A stretch of DNA of 52,074 bases. Source: an uncultured Pseudomonadota bacterium (GTDB lineage Bacteria > Pseudomonadota > Alphaproteobacteria > RF32 > CAG-239). This document shows, piece after piece, positions 17,440-25,681 of this stretch. The notes under the pieces were generated by a model that made no database searches, had not been told where the DNA came from, and was given only the letters and a program-made list of their open reading frames with translations. Location: the NCBI GenBank assembly GCA_949292375.1, contig CASEZG010000017.1, positions 1-52,074 on the forward strand. Reading direction: 5' to 3'. A program made the position numbers and the translations under genes. Each line of letters opens with the position of its first letter. The stretch's first letter is position 1.

Positions 17440-19361
17440 ACCTCATTTTTCTCGGTCGGTTCTTCCTTTTTCTCCTGATGATGTCCGCGCAAATTAGCCA
17501 AGAACTGTGCCTCGATTTTCATATATTGCATTAAAAGCCACCTAGATTGTGCCAAAATAAATACAGACACCACCAATAACAACAAAGAAATTTTTACATC
17601 CTCTGTTAAAAATGTATGAACAACTGTAACAATAAAGAAAGCCACTACCAAAAGCCTAAAACTGGTCATTAATACCAAAGGCAGACGATTAGCCTTTTTA
17701 GAAATCCAAAGTTTGTAATAGATTTTAGCCAATATACTATTGGAGATAAAAAAGTTTTTAATATTCTCAGCATTCTCACTCAAATTACTGCAAAAAGCAA
17801 ATTTTTCACCAATTTTTTCTAACCATTTTTCTTTATGCTCACCATCCGATGGCTTTCCATGAATCCAACAAAGCATTTTCATAATTGTATCTCTGACAAA
17901 AGCCGGTAAAATAGCTTCCCAACCTATAAGTGCCTTCAAAAATGGAGCCATAAACACCAATGTAATCCCGGTCAAAAGAATTTTGCCGCTCAAATTAGGC
18001 AAATAACTCAAGACAACAGGTTGAACATAATGTTTTGAGAGTAAAATAATGGTATATAAAATTAAAGAAAACAAAAACATTCTAAGCAGATAATTTTTAA
18101 ACAACTCCGCCCACAATTTTTCTTCTGAAGGACTAACTCTAACAGGTTCATCTGTTTTATCAATATACTTCAACCACGCCTGCGGAGCTAACTTTAACAG
18201 TTTCTTATAAAATGGATCTGCAGCCTTAATCATCATGGGTGTCAAGAAAGTTGTAATAACCGAAACGGCCACAATAATCGGATAGACCTGCGGATTTAAA
18301 ACCTTCAAACTCATACCGAGGCTGGCAATAATGAAAGCAAACTCACCAACTTGAGCCAAAGAAAAACCGCAAAAGATAGATATTTTAACTGGTTGCCCAG
18401 ATACAACAAATCCCAAAACCGAAAAAGCTATTTTACCAACGACCACAATTAAAGTAATCAAGAAAATAGGCTTTGCATAAGTAACAAACATTGCAGGGTC
18501 AACCATCATACCAACCGAAACGAAAAAAACCGCACCAAAGAAATCCTTAATTGGATGAATATTTTTCTCAATCCGCTGAATCAAACTACTCTCTGCCAAG
18601 ATAGAGCCCATAATAAAAGCCCCCAAGGCGGAAGAAAAACCGGAATATGTTGCCAAATAAACCATACCGAAACACAAACTGATGGTAATCAAAAGCAACA
18701 TTTCATCTGTTAAAAAGTTCTCTATTTTTTTCAAAAATGTCGGCACCAAATAGATACCTGAGATAAAACACAAAACCAAAAAAGACACAAGTTTTATAAC
18801 ACTTCCCAGCAAAGCTTCACCATCAATATTACTTCTCAACGCAATTGTCGGAAGCAACACCAACATCAAGATTCCCATAATATCTTCTACCACCAACACA
18901 CCAAAGACCAAATCCGTAAATTTTTGCTTTTTAACATTCAAATCATCAAAGGCTTTGATAATAATTGTCGTCGAAGACATTGAAATCATACTTCCCAAAA
19001 AGAAGCTATCCATCGTTGACCAACCAAGCAAAATACCTGTATTATATCCCAAATACAACATAAACAAAATATTAGCATTTGCCGTAATCATTGCTGATTT
19101 TCCGACATTAATCATCTTTTTGAAGCTAAATTCCAACCCCAAACCAAACAACAAAAAGATAACGCCGATATCCGCCCAAAGTGTAAGGTTTGCTCTGTCA
19201 CTAACAGTCGGCAAAAAATTAAAATACGGTCCGGCCAAAATACCGGCCATCACATACCCAAGCACAATCGGCTGTTTAAGCTTTTTACAAATAAGCGTCA
19301 TAATACCGGCATAAATTGTAATCATTGTAAGGTCTAAAATAAGGGTATGAATCTGATGCAT
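17436..19361 (-). CDS. CPA2-family cation/proton antiporter (KefB/RosB-like)
   Basis: 641 residues with about 12-13 transmembrane segments in the first 400. Family marks are GYVMAGILAGP near the N-terminus, LLFGLGLEFSF, and the paired regions SMSSTTIIIKAF and GVLVVEDI (candidate ion-binding Asp). GFSLAQVGEFAFIIASLG is the conserved second inverted-repeat motif. The C-terminal part has three or more extra membrane segments and a charged tail; no TrkA-N/RCK nucleotide-binding domain is seen, unlike KefB/KefC. Probably exchanges K+ or Na+ for H+. Its 3' end overlaps the regulator gene by 4 bases. Confidence 0.85.
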   Translation of the reverse strand: MHQIHTLILDLTMITIYAGIMTLICKKLKQPIVLGYVMAGILAGPYFNFLPTVSDRANLTLWADIGVIFLLFGLGLEFSFKKMINVGKSAMITANANILFMLYLGYNTGILLGWSTMDSFFLGSMISMSSTTIIIKAFDDLNVKKQKFTDLVFGVLVVEDIMGILMLVLLPTIALRSNIDGEALLGSVIKLVSFLVLCFISGIYLVPTFLKKIENFLTDEMLLLITISLCFGMVYLATYSGFSSALGAFIMGSILAESSLIQRIEKNIHPIKDFFGAVFFVSVGMMVDPAMFVTYAKPIFLITLIVVVGKIAFSVLGFVVSGQPVKISIFCGFSLAQVGEFAFIIASLGMSLKVLNPQVYPIIVAVSVITTFLTPMMIKAADPFYKKLLKLAPQAWLKYIDKTDEPVRVSPSEEKLWAELFKNYLLRMFLFSLILYTIILLSKHYVQPVVLSYLPNLSGKILLTGITLVFMAPFLKALIGWEAILPAFVRDTIMKMLCWIHGKPSDGEHKEKWLEKIGEKFAFCSNLSENAENIKNFFISNSILAKIYYKLWISKKANRLPLVLMTSFRLLVVAFFIVTVVHTFLTEDVKISLLLLVVSVFILAQSRWLLMQYMKIEAQFLANLRGHHQEKKEEPTEKNEV

Positions 19362-19450
19362 ATGTACTTCACTGTAAAAAAATTAAACTCTGCTCAAAAA
19401 TACGCACCTTTGAGTTTAAATTTTCTTAATACATCAGGCTTTAAAAAACA

Positions 19451-19936
19451 TTATTTATTATTTTTTACGTCTGAGGCGGGCAACCACATCGGAACATTTT
19501 TCTTATAAGCCAGATATTCCTCACCAAACTTCTTTTCCAATTGTTTTTCTTCAAACAACTTAAAATAAACGCAATTAATCAAAAAGAAAATTATCATCCA
19601 ATAAAATACATAAATTTCATTTAAGAGAAAAGCTTCTGCTGTCAAAATCGCCAAGACTCCCGTAATCATCGGATTTCTGGTATACTTAAATGGTCCTTCC
19701 GTCACCAAATGAGTCGTCGCTTTCCAAGGCGCAAGAGTTCCCTTACCAATTTTATGAAACAAAAGCATTGTCCAAACGGCCAAAAACAAACCTCCCGCCA
19801 ACAAAACACACCCGAGTACATTTTGCCAAATACCGGGTGCAGTATAAACATAATCGGAAAAATATAAGATAAGAAAAGGAATAACAACTACAACATTAAA
19901 AGGCAAGATAAGTATAGCTTTAACCCATGCTTTCAT
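19451..19936 (-). CDS. Membrane methyltransferase, isoprenylcysteine/phospholipid methyltransferase-like
   Basis: 161 residues with four to five hydrophobic segments. The C-terminal signature TEGPFKYTRNPMITGV and the EEKQLEKKFGEEYLAYKK-type motif are those of the ICMT/PEMT superfamily, which binds S-adenosylmethionine at the membrane face and methylates lipids or small membrane-associated acceptors. The bacterial members rarely have known substrates. GAGGAG precedes the ATG. Neighbours give no functional link. Confidence 0.82.
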   Translation of the reverse strand: MKAWVKAILILPFNVVVVIPFLILYFSDYVYTAPGIWQNVLGCVLLAGGLFLAVWTMLLFHKIGKGTLAPWKATTHLVTEGPFKYTRNPMITGVLAILTAEAFLLNEIYVFYWMIIFFLINCVYFKLFEEKQLEKKFGEEYLAYKKNVPMWLPASDVKNNK

Positions 19937-20012
19937 AATTTTCTCCTCAATGATACCTATTATTTTACTCTAAGCAATTAAGGGCCAAAGACACAAGCAT
20001 TTTTTCAAAAAA

Positions 20013-20225
20013 TTATCCACCACATACCTTACATGCTCTTGCCCCAGCAGTTTGAGCCTTTTGTTTAGTCGTTTTAACACAATTCTTTGTACATTTTTTT
20101 GCCCATCTGCAATTGGGATTATGGTATATATAAGTTTTAACATTCATAATCACAGGAGAATTATCGGCAGCCCAAATAGGCATTGCAAAACTCAAGATAA
20201 CCAACAAGCATAAAAATTTTTTCAT
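20013..20225 (-). CDS. Small exported protein with Ada-like cysteine motif
   Basis: 70 residues with a clear signal peptide (MKKFLCLLVILSFAMPIWA). The mature part of about 51 residues has four Cys in the order YHNPNCRWAKKC, TKNC and ARACKVCGG. The pattern YHxPxCxW...AGxRACKVC matches the metal-binding domain found in Ada and at the ends of some secreted nucleases. Here it stands alone with no enzyme domain. A perfect AAGGAGGT lies 5 bases before the ATG. It may be a periplasmic zinc-binding or redox peptide; function unknown. Confidence 0.7.
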   Translation of the reverse strand: MKKFLCLLVILSFAMPIWAADNSPVIMNVKTYIYHNPNCRWAKKCTKNCVKTTKQKAQTAGARACKVCGG

Positions 20226-20377
20226 TTTACCTCCTTATATCAAGACCTTTCTTAAAGATAATTCCCCATATTATCAACTTCAATAGCGTTACAAATCAAG
20301 TGACCGCAGCGAGTTTGTGTTTGAAAAACACTTATGAGCCAGAACGAACCCGTGGGTTCGACCACTCGGGAAGCCAT

Positions 20378-20408
20378 AAAAAAGCCACTCCTAAGGAGTG
20401 GCTTTTTT
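20378..20408 (-). terminator. Terminator of tRNA-Arg
   Basis: Stem AGCCACTCC / GGAGTGGCT with a 3-base loop, flanked by A-run and T-run so it can work in both directions. On the minus strand it follows the tRNA 3' end by 7 bases. Confidence 0.88.
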
Positions 20409-20414
20409 TTCAAA

Positions 20415-20491
20415 TGGCGTACCCGGGGGGATTCGAACCCACGACCCTCGGCGTCGGAGGCCGATACTCTATCCAACTGAGCTACGGGTAC
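20415..20491 (-). tRNA. tRNA-Arg (CCG)
   Basis: 77 bases on the minus strand. Acceptor GTACCCG pairs with CGGGTAC, then discriminator G and encoded CCA. The anticodon loop is CTCCGAC (anticodon CCG) between TCGGC and GCCGA stems; the T-arm GTGGGTTCGAATCCCCC is regular. Confidence 0.95.
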
Positions 20492-20608
20492 ATAACTCAT
20501 TGCCTTTTTATGTACATTATTTTAAATAACATTTCCAGCATTTTTTATAAAAAAGTCTTTTTCTCGGCACTTTCACCGAAAATTTGCCGAAATTATCGCA
20601 ATTTGGGC

Positions 20609-20637
20609 TTGACTTTTAATTACATAAACGTTATTAA
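20609..20637 (+). promoter_or_regulatory. Promoter of rpmB
   Basis: TTGACT (20609-20614) and TTATTA or TATTAA (from 20631/20632) with 16-17-base spacing, about 35 bases before the rpmB start codon. Confidence 0.6.
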
Positions 20638-20670
20638 CAAGCAACAAGTTTATTTATGAGGATTAATACA

Positions 20671-20957
20671 ATGGCTAAAAAATGTGATATTTCCGGCACC
20701 GGCGTTATGAGCGGCAACAATGTCAGCCAGCTCACAACAAGAGTCGTCGTCGTTTCTTGCCCAACCTTCAGGTTGTTTCTCTTTTGAGCGAAACTTTGGG
20801 CAAAATTTTCAAACTGAAAGTTTGTTCTAAGACCTTGCGTTCTATTGAACACAATGGCGGTTTAGATGCTTATTTGGAATCTACCTCCAACAGCAAATTG
20901 ACCGAAGAAGCTAAAAAAATTAAAAAGAGCATTGCAAAAAGCAAAGCCGCAAAATAA
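20671..20957 (+). pseudogene. rpmB: Ribosomal protein bL28, frameshifted
   Basis: The first 19 codons read MAKKCDISGTGVMSGNNVS, the normal L28 start. The frame then changes: the sequence has CAGCTCAC where CATGCTCAC would give the conserved His-Ala-His. Restoring one base after position 20729 gives a full-length bL28 of about 95 residues, with KSRRRFLPNLQ and the C-terminal LRSIEHNGG region, ending at 20957. Without it the upstream frame stops near 20775. A promoter, a GAGG ribosome site and a terminator are all intact, and the C-terminal half is well conserved. Since L28 is a core protein, a sequencing or assembly error is as likely as a true mutation. Confidence 0.9.
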
Positions 20958-20980
20958 TTATCTACAAGCAAATGTTGTCA

Positions 20981-21013
20981 TATCCTCCTGATTTTTCAGG
21001 AGGATATTTTTTT
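20981..21013 (+). terminator. Terminator of rpmB
   Basis: 11-bp stem TATCCTCCTGA / TCAGGAGGATA with a 4-base T loop, followed by a T-run. Confidence 0.93.
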
Positions 21014-21114
21014 ATCCCCACAATTAACAAGACTGAAACCTTCAAAAAACTAAAACCTTTGAGTTTTGATATGAAGTTGTTTATAAAGAGGCATAAAGAA
21101 ACAAACCAACATCT

Positions 21115-22602
21115 GTGAAAGTCTGTCCGATGGAACAAATTGATCCTGCCTCTTTACCGCAAAACCTTGAAGCTGAACAAGCATTGCTCGGGGCTATCTT
21201 AGCCAACAACAAAGCCTATGAAAAAGTTTCGGAGTTTTTGCGTCCCTATCACTTTGCCGATTCTATTCATGCCAAAGTTTTTGAGGTCATCTCAAAACTT
21301 ATTCAGCGCGGTCATGTGGCAGATGTCATCACGCTAAGAAACTACTTTGAGCAAGAAGGCTCTCTGCAAGAAGTTGGCGGACACCAATATTTAATCAAAT
21401 TAGCAGATAGTGCCTCCCCGCTAACCAATGTGGAATATTATGCTCAATTCATTTACGATAAATATCTCCGTCGAGAACTGATTAACACTGGTTATGAAAT
21501 AGTCAATGATGCAATGAAAGAAGACTTAGACTCTGACGCCACCACTCAGATAGAAGTTGCCGAAAAAAAACTTTTTGAGCTCTCCAATCAAGGAGAAAGT
21601 CAGGGGGGGTTCATTGATTTTGCACAAGCTTTAACCTCTTCTTTAGGTCAAATTGAACAAGCTTATCAAAAGGATGGTAAAATATCAGGCTTACCAACAG
21701 CCTTGGATGCTTTGGATGAAAAAACCGGTGGCTTAAACAACTCTGACCTTATCATTTTGGCTGGTCGTCCGGCTATGGGTAAAACCGCATTAGCCACCAA
21801 CATCGCCTACAATGTTGCTGAGTTTATGAGCCATGACAAGTCTGTTGACCCCAAGTCTCGTGGCGTTGCCTTTTTCTCGCTCGAAATGTCCGCAGACCAA
21901 TTAGCCAGTCGTATTCTTTCTACCGTAACCCAAACCCCCGGACATAAGATGCGCACCGGTGAGCTTGACAACGCCGAGTTCACACGCATTGCTGCCGCCG
22001 TTCGAGAGCTTGAAACCATACCTCTTTATATTGATGACACGCCGGGCCTCAACATCAATGCCATCCGCACTCGTGCCCGTAGGCTAAAACGCAACAAAGG
22101 CTTAGGCTTGATTGTCATTGACTATATTCAATTGATTATGGGTACCGGAAGCAAAAAGACCGAAGGCAATCGTGTACAAGAATTATCAGAGATTTCGCGT
22201 GGACTGAAGATTCTGGCCAAAGAGCTCAACGTTCCCGTCATTGCCTTATCCCAATTAAACCGTGGCGTAGAACAAAGAGATGACAAACGTCCCGTTATGT
22301 CAGACTTGCGAGAATCCGGCTCCATTGAGCAAGACGCAGATATTGTAATGTTTGTATTCCGCGAAAACTATTATATCCAAAACGAAGAACCCAAACAGCG
22401 CGCGGGAGAAACTCCGGAACACCTGCAAAACCGTATGGAAGAATGGCAAAAACGCGTCAGAGAAACAGCCAACATCGGTGAAGTTATCATCGGCAAACAA
22501 CGCCACGGCCCGACCGGTACGGTCAAACTTTTCTGGAACGGCGAATTTGCTCAGTTTGGCAACCTGATTAAAGAAGAATATCTGCCCGACCAAATCGGCT
22601 AA
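21115..22602 (+). CDS. dnaB: Replicative DNA helicase DnaB
   Basis: Hexameric 5'-3' helicase of the replication fork. About 495 residues: N-terminal domain with PQNLEAEQALLGAIL, linker, then the RecA-like domain with AGRPAMGKTALA (Walker A), FFSLEMS (motif H1a), IVIDYIQLI (Walker B), and LSQLNRG and DLRESGSIEQDADI (motif H4 region). The C-terminus ends KRHGPTGTVKLFW. No intein is present. The start is uncertain: GTG at 21115 or ATG at 21130, neither with a good ribosome site. It converges on the small Cys-rich gene with 3 bases between the stops. Confidence 0.96.
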   Translation: MKVCPMEQIDPASLPQNLEAEQALLGAILANNKAYEKVSEFLRPYHFADSIHAKVFEVISKLIQRGHVADVITLRNYFEQEGSLQEVGGHQYLIKLADSASPLTNVEYYAQFIYDKYLRRELINTGYEIVNDAMKEDLDSDATTQIEVAEKKLFELSNQGESQGGFIDFAQALTSSLGQIEQAYQKDGKISGLPTALDALDEKTGGLNNSDLIILAGRPAMGKTALATNIAYNVAEFMSHDKSVDPKSRGVAFFSLEMSADQLASRILSTVTQTPGHKMRTGELDNAEFTRIAAAVRELETIPLYIDDTPGLNINAIRTRARRLKRNKGLGLIVIDYIQLIMGTGSKKTEGNRVQELSEISRGLKILAKELNVPVIALSQLNRGVEQRDDKRPVMSDLRESGSIEQDADIVMFVFRENYYIQNEEPKQRAGETPEHLQNRMEEWQKRVRETANIGEVIIGKQRHGPTGTVKLFWNGEFAQFGNLIKEEYLPDQIG

Positions 22603-22605
22603 GAC

Positions 22606-22935
22606 TTATTTATGGCAACACCCCGACCCACCGCAACCACAGGAACAGTCTTTTTCCTGAGAACAGCAGCAATCTTCCTTTGATAAATTGTTGTCTTTAA
22701 CTTCTACGGGATAACCACCATAATAACCAGCCCCAAAAACCTTACCCGTATATTCGTGCTCGGGAGAATCTGAGTGCATAATAGCATCATCAGCAGCTTG
22801 GAGAGAGTTTTCTTCAACATCCCCGCGCATAATTGCCTCCTGCATTTTTTGCAGTTGCCTTTTTTTACCCTCGCAACAAGCGCAAGTCCCCTGCACAGGC
22901 GTTTTAACTAACATATCGGCCAACCACTTAAACAT
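22606..22935 (-). CDS. Small protein with cysteine-rich tail
   Basis: 109 residues that I do not recognise. The N-terminal half has CACCEGKKRQLQKMQEAI and the last 25 residues hold nine Cys in clusters (DCCCSQEKDCSCGCGG and SGCCHK), a metallothionein-like tail. The middle is acidic and carries a YYGGYP motif. No signal peptide, so it is probably cytosolic. AAGGAG lies before the ATG and a TATAAT-like box is visible around 22965, so it has its own promoter. Candidate metal-binding or metallochaperone protein; function unknown. Confidence 0.75.
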   Translation of the reverse strand: MFKWLADMLVKTPVQGTCACCEGKKRQLQKMQEAIMRGDVEENSLQAADDAIMHSDSPEHEYTGKVFGAGYYGGYPVEVKDNNLSKEDCCCSQEKDCSCGCGGSGCCHK

Positions 22936-23003
22936 TTTTCACTTCTCCTTAATTAATACCTAGTATATTATAGCAAAAAATTTATAAATAAAAAGGAAAC
23001 GCC

Positions 23004-23384
23004 TTGTCAAAAAAACTTGAAGATATGACCGAAGAAGAATGGGAAGCCGTCTGCAACCGCTGCGGAAAATGTTGTCTCATAAAAATTCAGGATGAAGATA
23101 CAGACGAAATTTACTACACTGATGTTGTCTGCAAATATTTTAATTTTGAAACTTGCGAATGTACTGAATATCAAAACCGCTGCAAACTTGTGCCCGAATG
23201 CCTGAAGCTGACCAAAGAAAATGTCGGAAAGATTAAATGGATGCCCAAATCCTGCGCTTATCGCTGTTTGTTGGAAGGTAGACCCAAACCCCAAAGAGAA
23301 CCTGTTTCTTCTTTTTGCATTTCCGAAAAACTGGTCAAAGAAGAAGAGCTTGAAGACCATATTCTGGAGCGTGATGACCTATGA
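23004..23384 (+). CDS. YcgN-like (UPF0260) cysteine-cluster protein, short copy
   Basis: 126 residues of the YcgN/YkgJ family, named for a CxxCxxCC zinc- or iron-chelating cluster. NRCGKCC (about 18-24) is followed by CKYFNFETCECTEY, CKLVPECLKL and WMPKSCAYRCL, all family marks. It lacks the C-terminal WHPLKTG segment present in the next gene, so it is a shortened copy. The start is TTG, supported by AAAGGAA 7 bases upstream. It overlaps the next gene by ATGA. Biochemical role unknown. Confidence 0.83.
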   Translation: MSKKLEDMTEEEWEAVCNRCGKCCLIKIQDEDTDEIYYTDVVCKYFNFETCECTEYQNRCKLVPECLKLTKENVGKIKWMPKSCAYRCLLEGRPKPQREPVSSFCISEKLVKEEELEDHILERDDL

Positions 23385-23887
23385 GCGAAGATAAATATTT
23401 TATAGACGATTCTTTTGACCCTGAAGAACGTTTTGCCCACCTGGAACATCTTGAACCAGAATTTTGGAAAAAGAAAAAACTGGAGGAGATGAGCAAAGAA
23501 GAATGGGAACTTCTCTGTGATGGCTGCGGCAAATGCTGCTTAAATAAATTAGAGATTAAAGGCAAGATTCGTTTTACCAATACTCGCTGTCGATTTTTAG
23601 ATTGTCAAACTTGTCTCTGCCGTATATATCCCAACCGCTTTCAAAAAGTGCCCGATTGCCGCGACATTGATTTAAACGCCGTTCGCGAAAAGCCCAGATG
23701 GCTACCCAAAACCTGCGCTTATTGGCTATTAGACAACGGCCTTGATTTGCCTGATTGGCACCCGCTTAAAACCGGTAGAGCCGCCTCCGTACATGAAGCA
23801 AAAATGTCGCTCAAAAATCGCGAAACCGTTTCCGAAACAGGAATCCAAAACTATGAAAATTACATTATTGACTGGGAAGACCTTTGA
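23381..23887 (+). CDS. YcgN-like (UPF0260) cysteine-cluster protein, full-length copy
   Basis: 168 residues with the complete UPF0260 pattern: FWKKKKLEEMSKEEWELLCD, GCGKCCLNKL, CRFLDCQTCLCRIY, VPDCRDI, WLPKTCAYWLL and DWHPLKTG. It is a paralogue of the gene before it (overlap of 4 bases). An N-terminal acidic extension of about 25 residues is its own. Its end overlaps the metallopeptidase gene by 35 bases. The family probably binds a metal; the role is not established. Confidence 0.88.
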   Translation: MSEDKYFIDDSFDPEERFAHLEHLEPEFWKKKKLEEMSKEEWELLCDGCGKCCLNKLEIKGKIRFTNTRCRFLDCQTCLCRIYPNRFQKVPDCRDIDLNAVREKPRWLPKTCAYWLLDNGLDLPDWHPLKTGRAASVHEAKMSLKNRETVSETGIQNYENYIIDWEDL

Positions 23888-24563
23888 CATTCAGGAAGCC
23901 TTGGGCTTTGAGATAAAAGTTATAAAGTCGCCTCGCGCCAAAAGAATGACCTTGCGTATTGATTCCAAGGAACACTTGCCTGTTCTGACCATTCCCGAAC
24001 GCTGTTCAGCAAAAAAAGCCGTGGCTTTTGCCAAAGAACATCAGGATTGGATAGAACGCTCTTTAGCCAGACTACCGCAAACAAAAAAATTTGAAGACGG
24101 CGAACAAATTTCCCTTTTTGGGCAAAACATAAGCATTTGCCATAATCCAAAATTACGAGGAGGAACATTTTTGGATAACAATATCCTAAATGTTTCAGGA
24201 GATGCAGAATTTTTACATCGGCGTGTCAAAGATTACATCAAAGAACAAGCCAAAACCGAATTTTATAAACGTTCCAAACTCTTGGCAGAAAAGCTGGGCT
24301 ACCCCTTGCATGATGTCAGCATCAAAGACACAAAATCCCGTTGGGGAAGCTGCTCCTCCCTACACAACATTAATTACAACTGGCGGATTGCCTTAGCTCC
24401 CGAAAATGTCATCAATTATCTAATGGCGCATGAGGTTGCACACCTCAAACATCAAGACCACTCTCGTGCTTTTTGGCGTTGCGTCCGCGAACTTTATCCC
24501 GAAGCCGAAACCGGCAAAGTCTGGCTCAGGCTTCACAGTAAAGAACTCTATCTGTATGAATAA
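23853..24563 (+). CDS. YgjP-like metallopeptidase (DUF45)
   Basis: 236 residues of the YgjP/WLM-type zinc metallopeptidase family. The zinc motif is HEVAHLKHQDHSRAFW (HExxH plus a downstream His), preceded by the family motif KSRWGSCS. The ATG at 23853 lies inside the previous gene (35-base overlap) and has AGGAA upstream; a longer in-frame start would run far into that gene and is unlikely. The substrate is not known for bacterial members. Confidence 0.88.
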   Translation: MKITLLTGKTFDIQEALGFEIKVIKSPRAKRMTLRIDSKEHLPVLTIPERCSAKKAVAFAKEHQDWIERSLARLPQTKKFEDGEQISLFGQNISICHNPKLRGGTFLDNNILNVSGDAEFLHRRVKDYIKEQAKTEFYKRSKLLAEKLGYPLHDVSIKDTKSRWGSCSSLHNINYNWRIALAPENVINYLMAHEVAHLKHQDHSRAFWRCVRELYPEAETGKVWLRLHSKELYLYE

Positions 24564-24634
24564 AACAAAAAACTTGATAATTAAACGTTTGCTCCCTATA
24601 TTTAAATAACATCAACTTAAGGAGATTATCTTAA

Positions 24635-25369
24635 ATGTTAGAAAATAAAAACTTTACCGCTGTCAGCAACACCAAAGCTGCCGCATATGTAGATGAAGGC
24701 TTGCGCCAATATATGCTTAAAGTATACAACTACATGGCTGCTGGTCTGGGCATAACCGCTTTTGCAGCATATTTGGTTGCCAACACATCCTTGATAAAAT
24801 TGTTTTTTAATATTACCCCGCAGGGCGCAAGCTTGTCCGGCTTGGGTTGGTTGTTTTTGCTGGCTCCCTTTTTGATGATTTTTGCTTTCAGTTGGGTCAT
24901 CAGCCGCGGAACTTTAGCCCAAGTTCAAGGTGTATTCTGGGGTTATTCAGCCGTTATGGGTATCTCTTTAGCCCCCATTTTCTTGGCTTACACCAATGAA
25001 AGTATTGCACGTTTGTTCCTAATCACGGCCGCCACCTTTGGCAGTATGAGCCTTTACGGCTACACCACTAAAAAAGACTTAACCTCCATGGGCTCTTTTA
25101 TGGTTATGGGGCTTTGGGGTGTTATTATTGCCTCAATCGTTAATATCTTTATGCAAAGCTCTGGCTTGAGTTTTGCCTTGTCAATTCTGACCGTTATCAT
25201 TTTCACAGGCTTAACGGCTTATGACACACAAAAGATTCGTGGTTTATATATGAGCGCAGACACTGGCGATACAGCGGCCCGCAAAGCCATTGCAGGTGCT
25301 TTGGAGTTATATCTTGACTTCATCAATCTGTTTTTGGCTCTGTTAAGATTATTCGGAGACCGCCGTTAA
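24635..25369 (+). CDS. Bax inhibitor-1 family membrane protein (YbhL/YccA-like)
   Basis: 244 residues with seven predicted transmembrane helices, the first after a 30-residue soluble start containing YVDEGLRQYMLKVYNYMAAGL. The late TAYDTQKI motif and a C-terminal LELYLDFINLFLALLRLFG are signatures of the BI-1/TMBIM family. Family members modulate membrane proteases (FtsH) or leak ions such as Ca2+. A good AAGGAG site precedes the ATG and a strong terminator follows. Confidence 0.93.
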   Translation: MLENKNFTAVSNTKAAAYVDEGLRQYMLKVYNYMAAGLGITAFAAYLVANTSLIKLFFNITPQGASLSGLGWLFLLAPFLMIFAFSWVISRGTLAQVQGVFWGYSAVMGISLAPIFLAYTNESIARLFLITAATFGSMSLYGYTTKKDLTSMGSFMVMGLWGVIIASIVNIFMQSSGLSFALSILTVIIFTGLTAYDTQKIRGLYMSADTGDTAARKAIAGALELYLDFINLFLALLRLFGDRR

Positions 25370-25373
25370 CTCT

Positions 25374-25404
25374 AAAAAGCTCCGCTTCCGCGGAGCTTTT
25401 TTTT
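25374..25404 (+). terminator. Intrinsic terminator after the BI-1 gene
   Basis: Stem AAAAAGCTCCGC / GCGGAGCTTTTT with a TTCC loop and an 8-base T-run. Confidence 0.95.
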
Positions 25405-25415
25405 GCAAAAAAACA

Positions 25416-25444
25416 TTGACTTGCCGAAAAAAAATGTCTATAAG
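25416..25444 (+). promoter_or_regulatory. Promoter of the rpmH operon
   Basis: TTGACT (25416-25421), 17-base spacer, TATAAG (25439-25444). The leader of about 90 bases holds a small hairpin GCCGAT / ATCGGC (25502-25519) just before the rpmH ribosome site. Confidence 0.75.
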
Positions 25445-25537
25445 CAGAGTTACCCGAGGCCTTGAGCATAATTTTCAGGGCTTAAATAATTAATAAAAAC
25501 AGCCGATTTGAACATCGGCACTAACCGGAGAAAACAA

Positions 25538-25672
25538 ATGAAAAGAACATATCAGCCGAGTAAATTGGTAAGAGCTCGTCGCCATGGTTTCCGTGCGCGT
25601 ATGGCTACAGCCGGCGGCCGCAAAGTTATTGCAGCTCGTCGCAGCAGAGGACGCAAAAATCTTTCAGCCTAG
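25538..25672 (+). CDS. rpmH: Ribosomal protein bL34
   Basis: 44 residues: [17 protein letters not shown] at the start and [18 protein letters not shown] at the end, a complete and very basic bL34. CGGAG lies 9 bases before the ATG. First gene of the conserved rpmH-rnpA-yidD-yidC-engB block, 9 bases before rnpA. It ends with TAG, which shows that TAG is a normal stop codon here. Confidence 0.98.
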   Translation: MKRTYQPSKLVRARRHGFRARMATAGGRKVIAARRSRGRKNLSA

Positions 25673-25681
25673 GTATAACCT

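Noticed and set aside
20725-20760. Programmed frameshift in rpmB
   Set aside because: No slippery sequence, no stop-codon context and no downstream structure at the junction, and bL28 is not known to use frameshifting.
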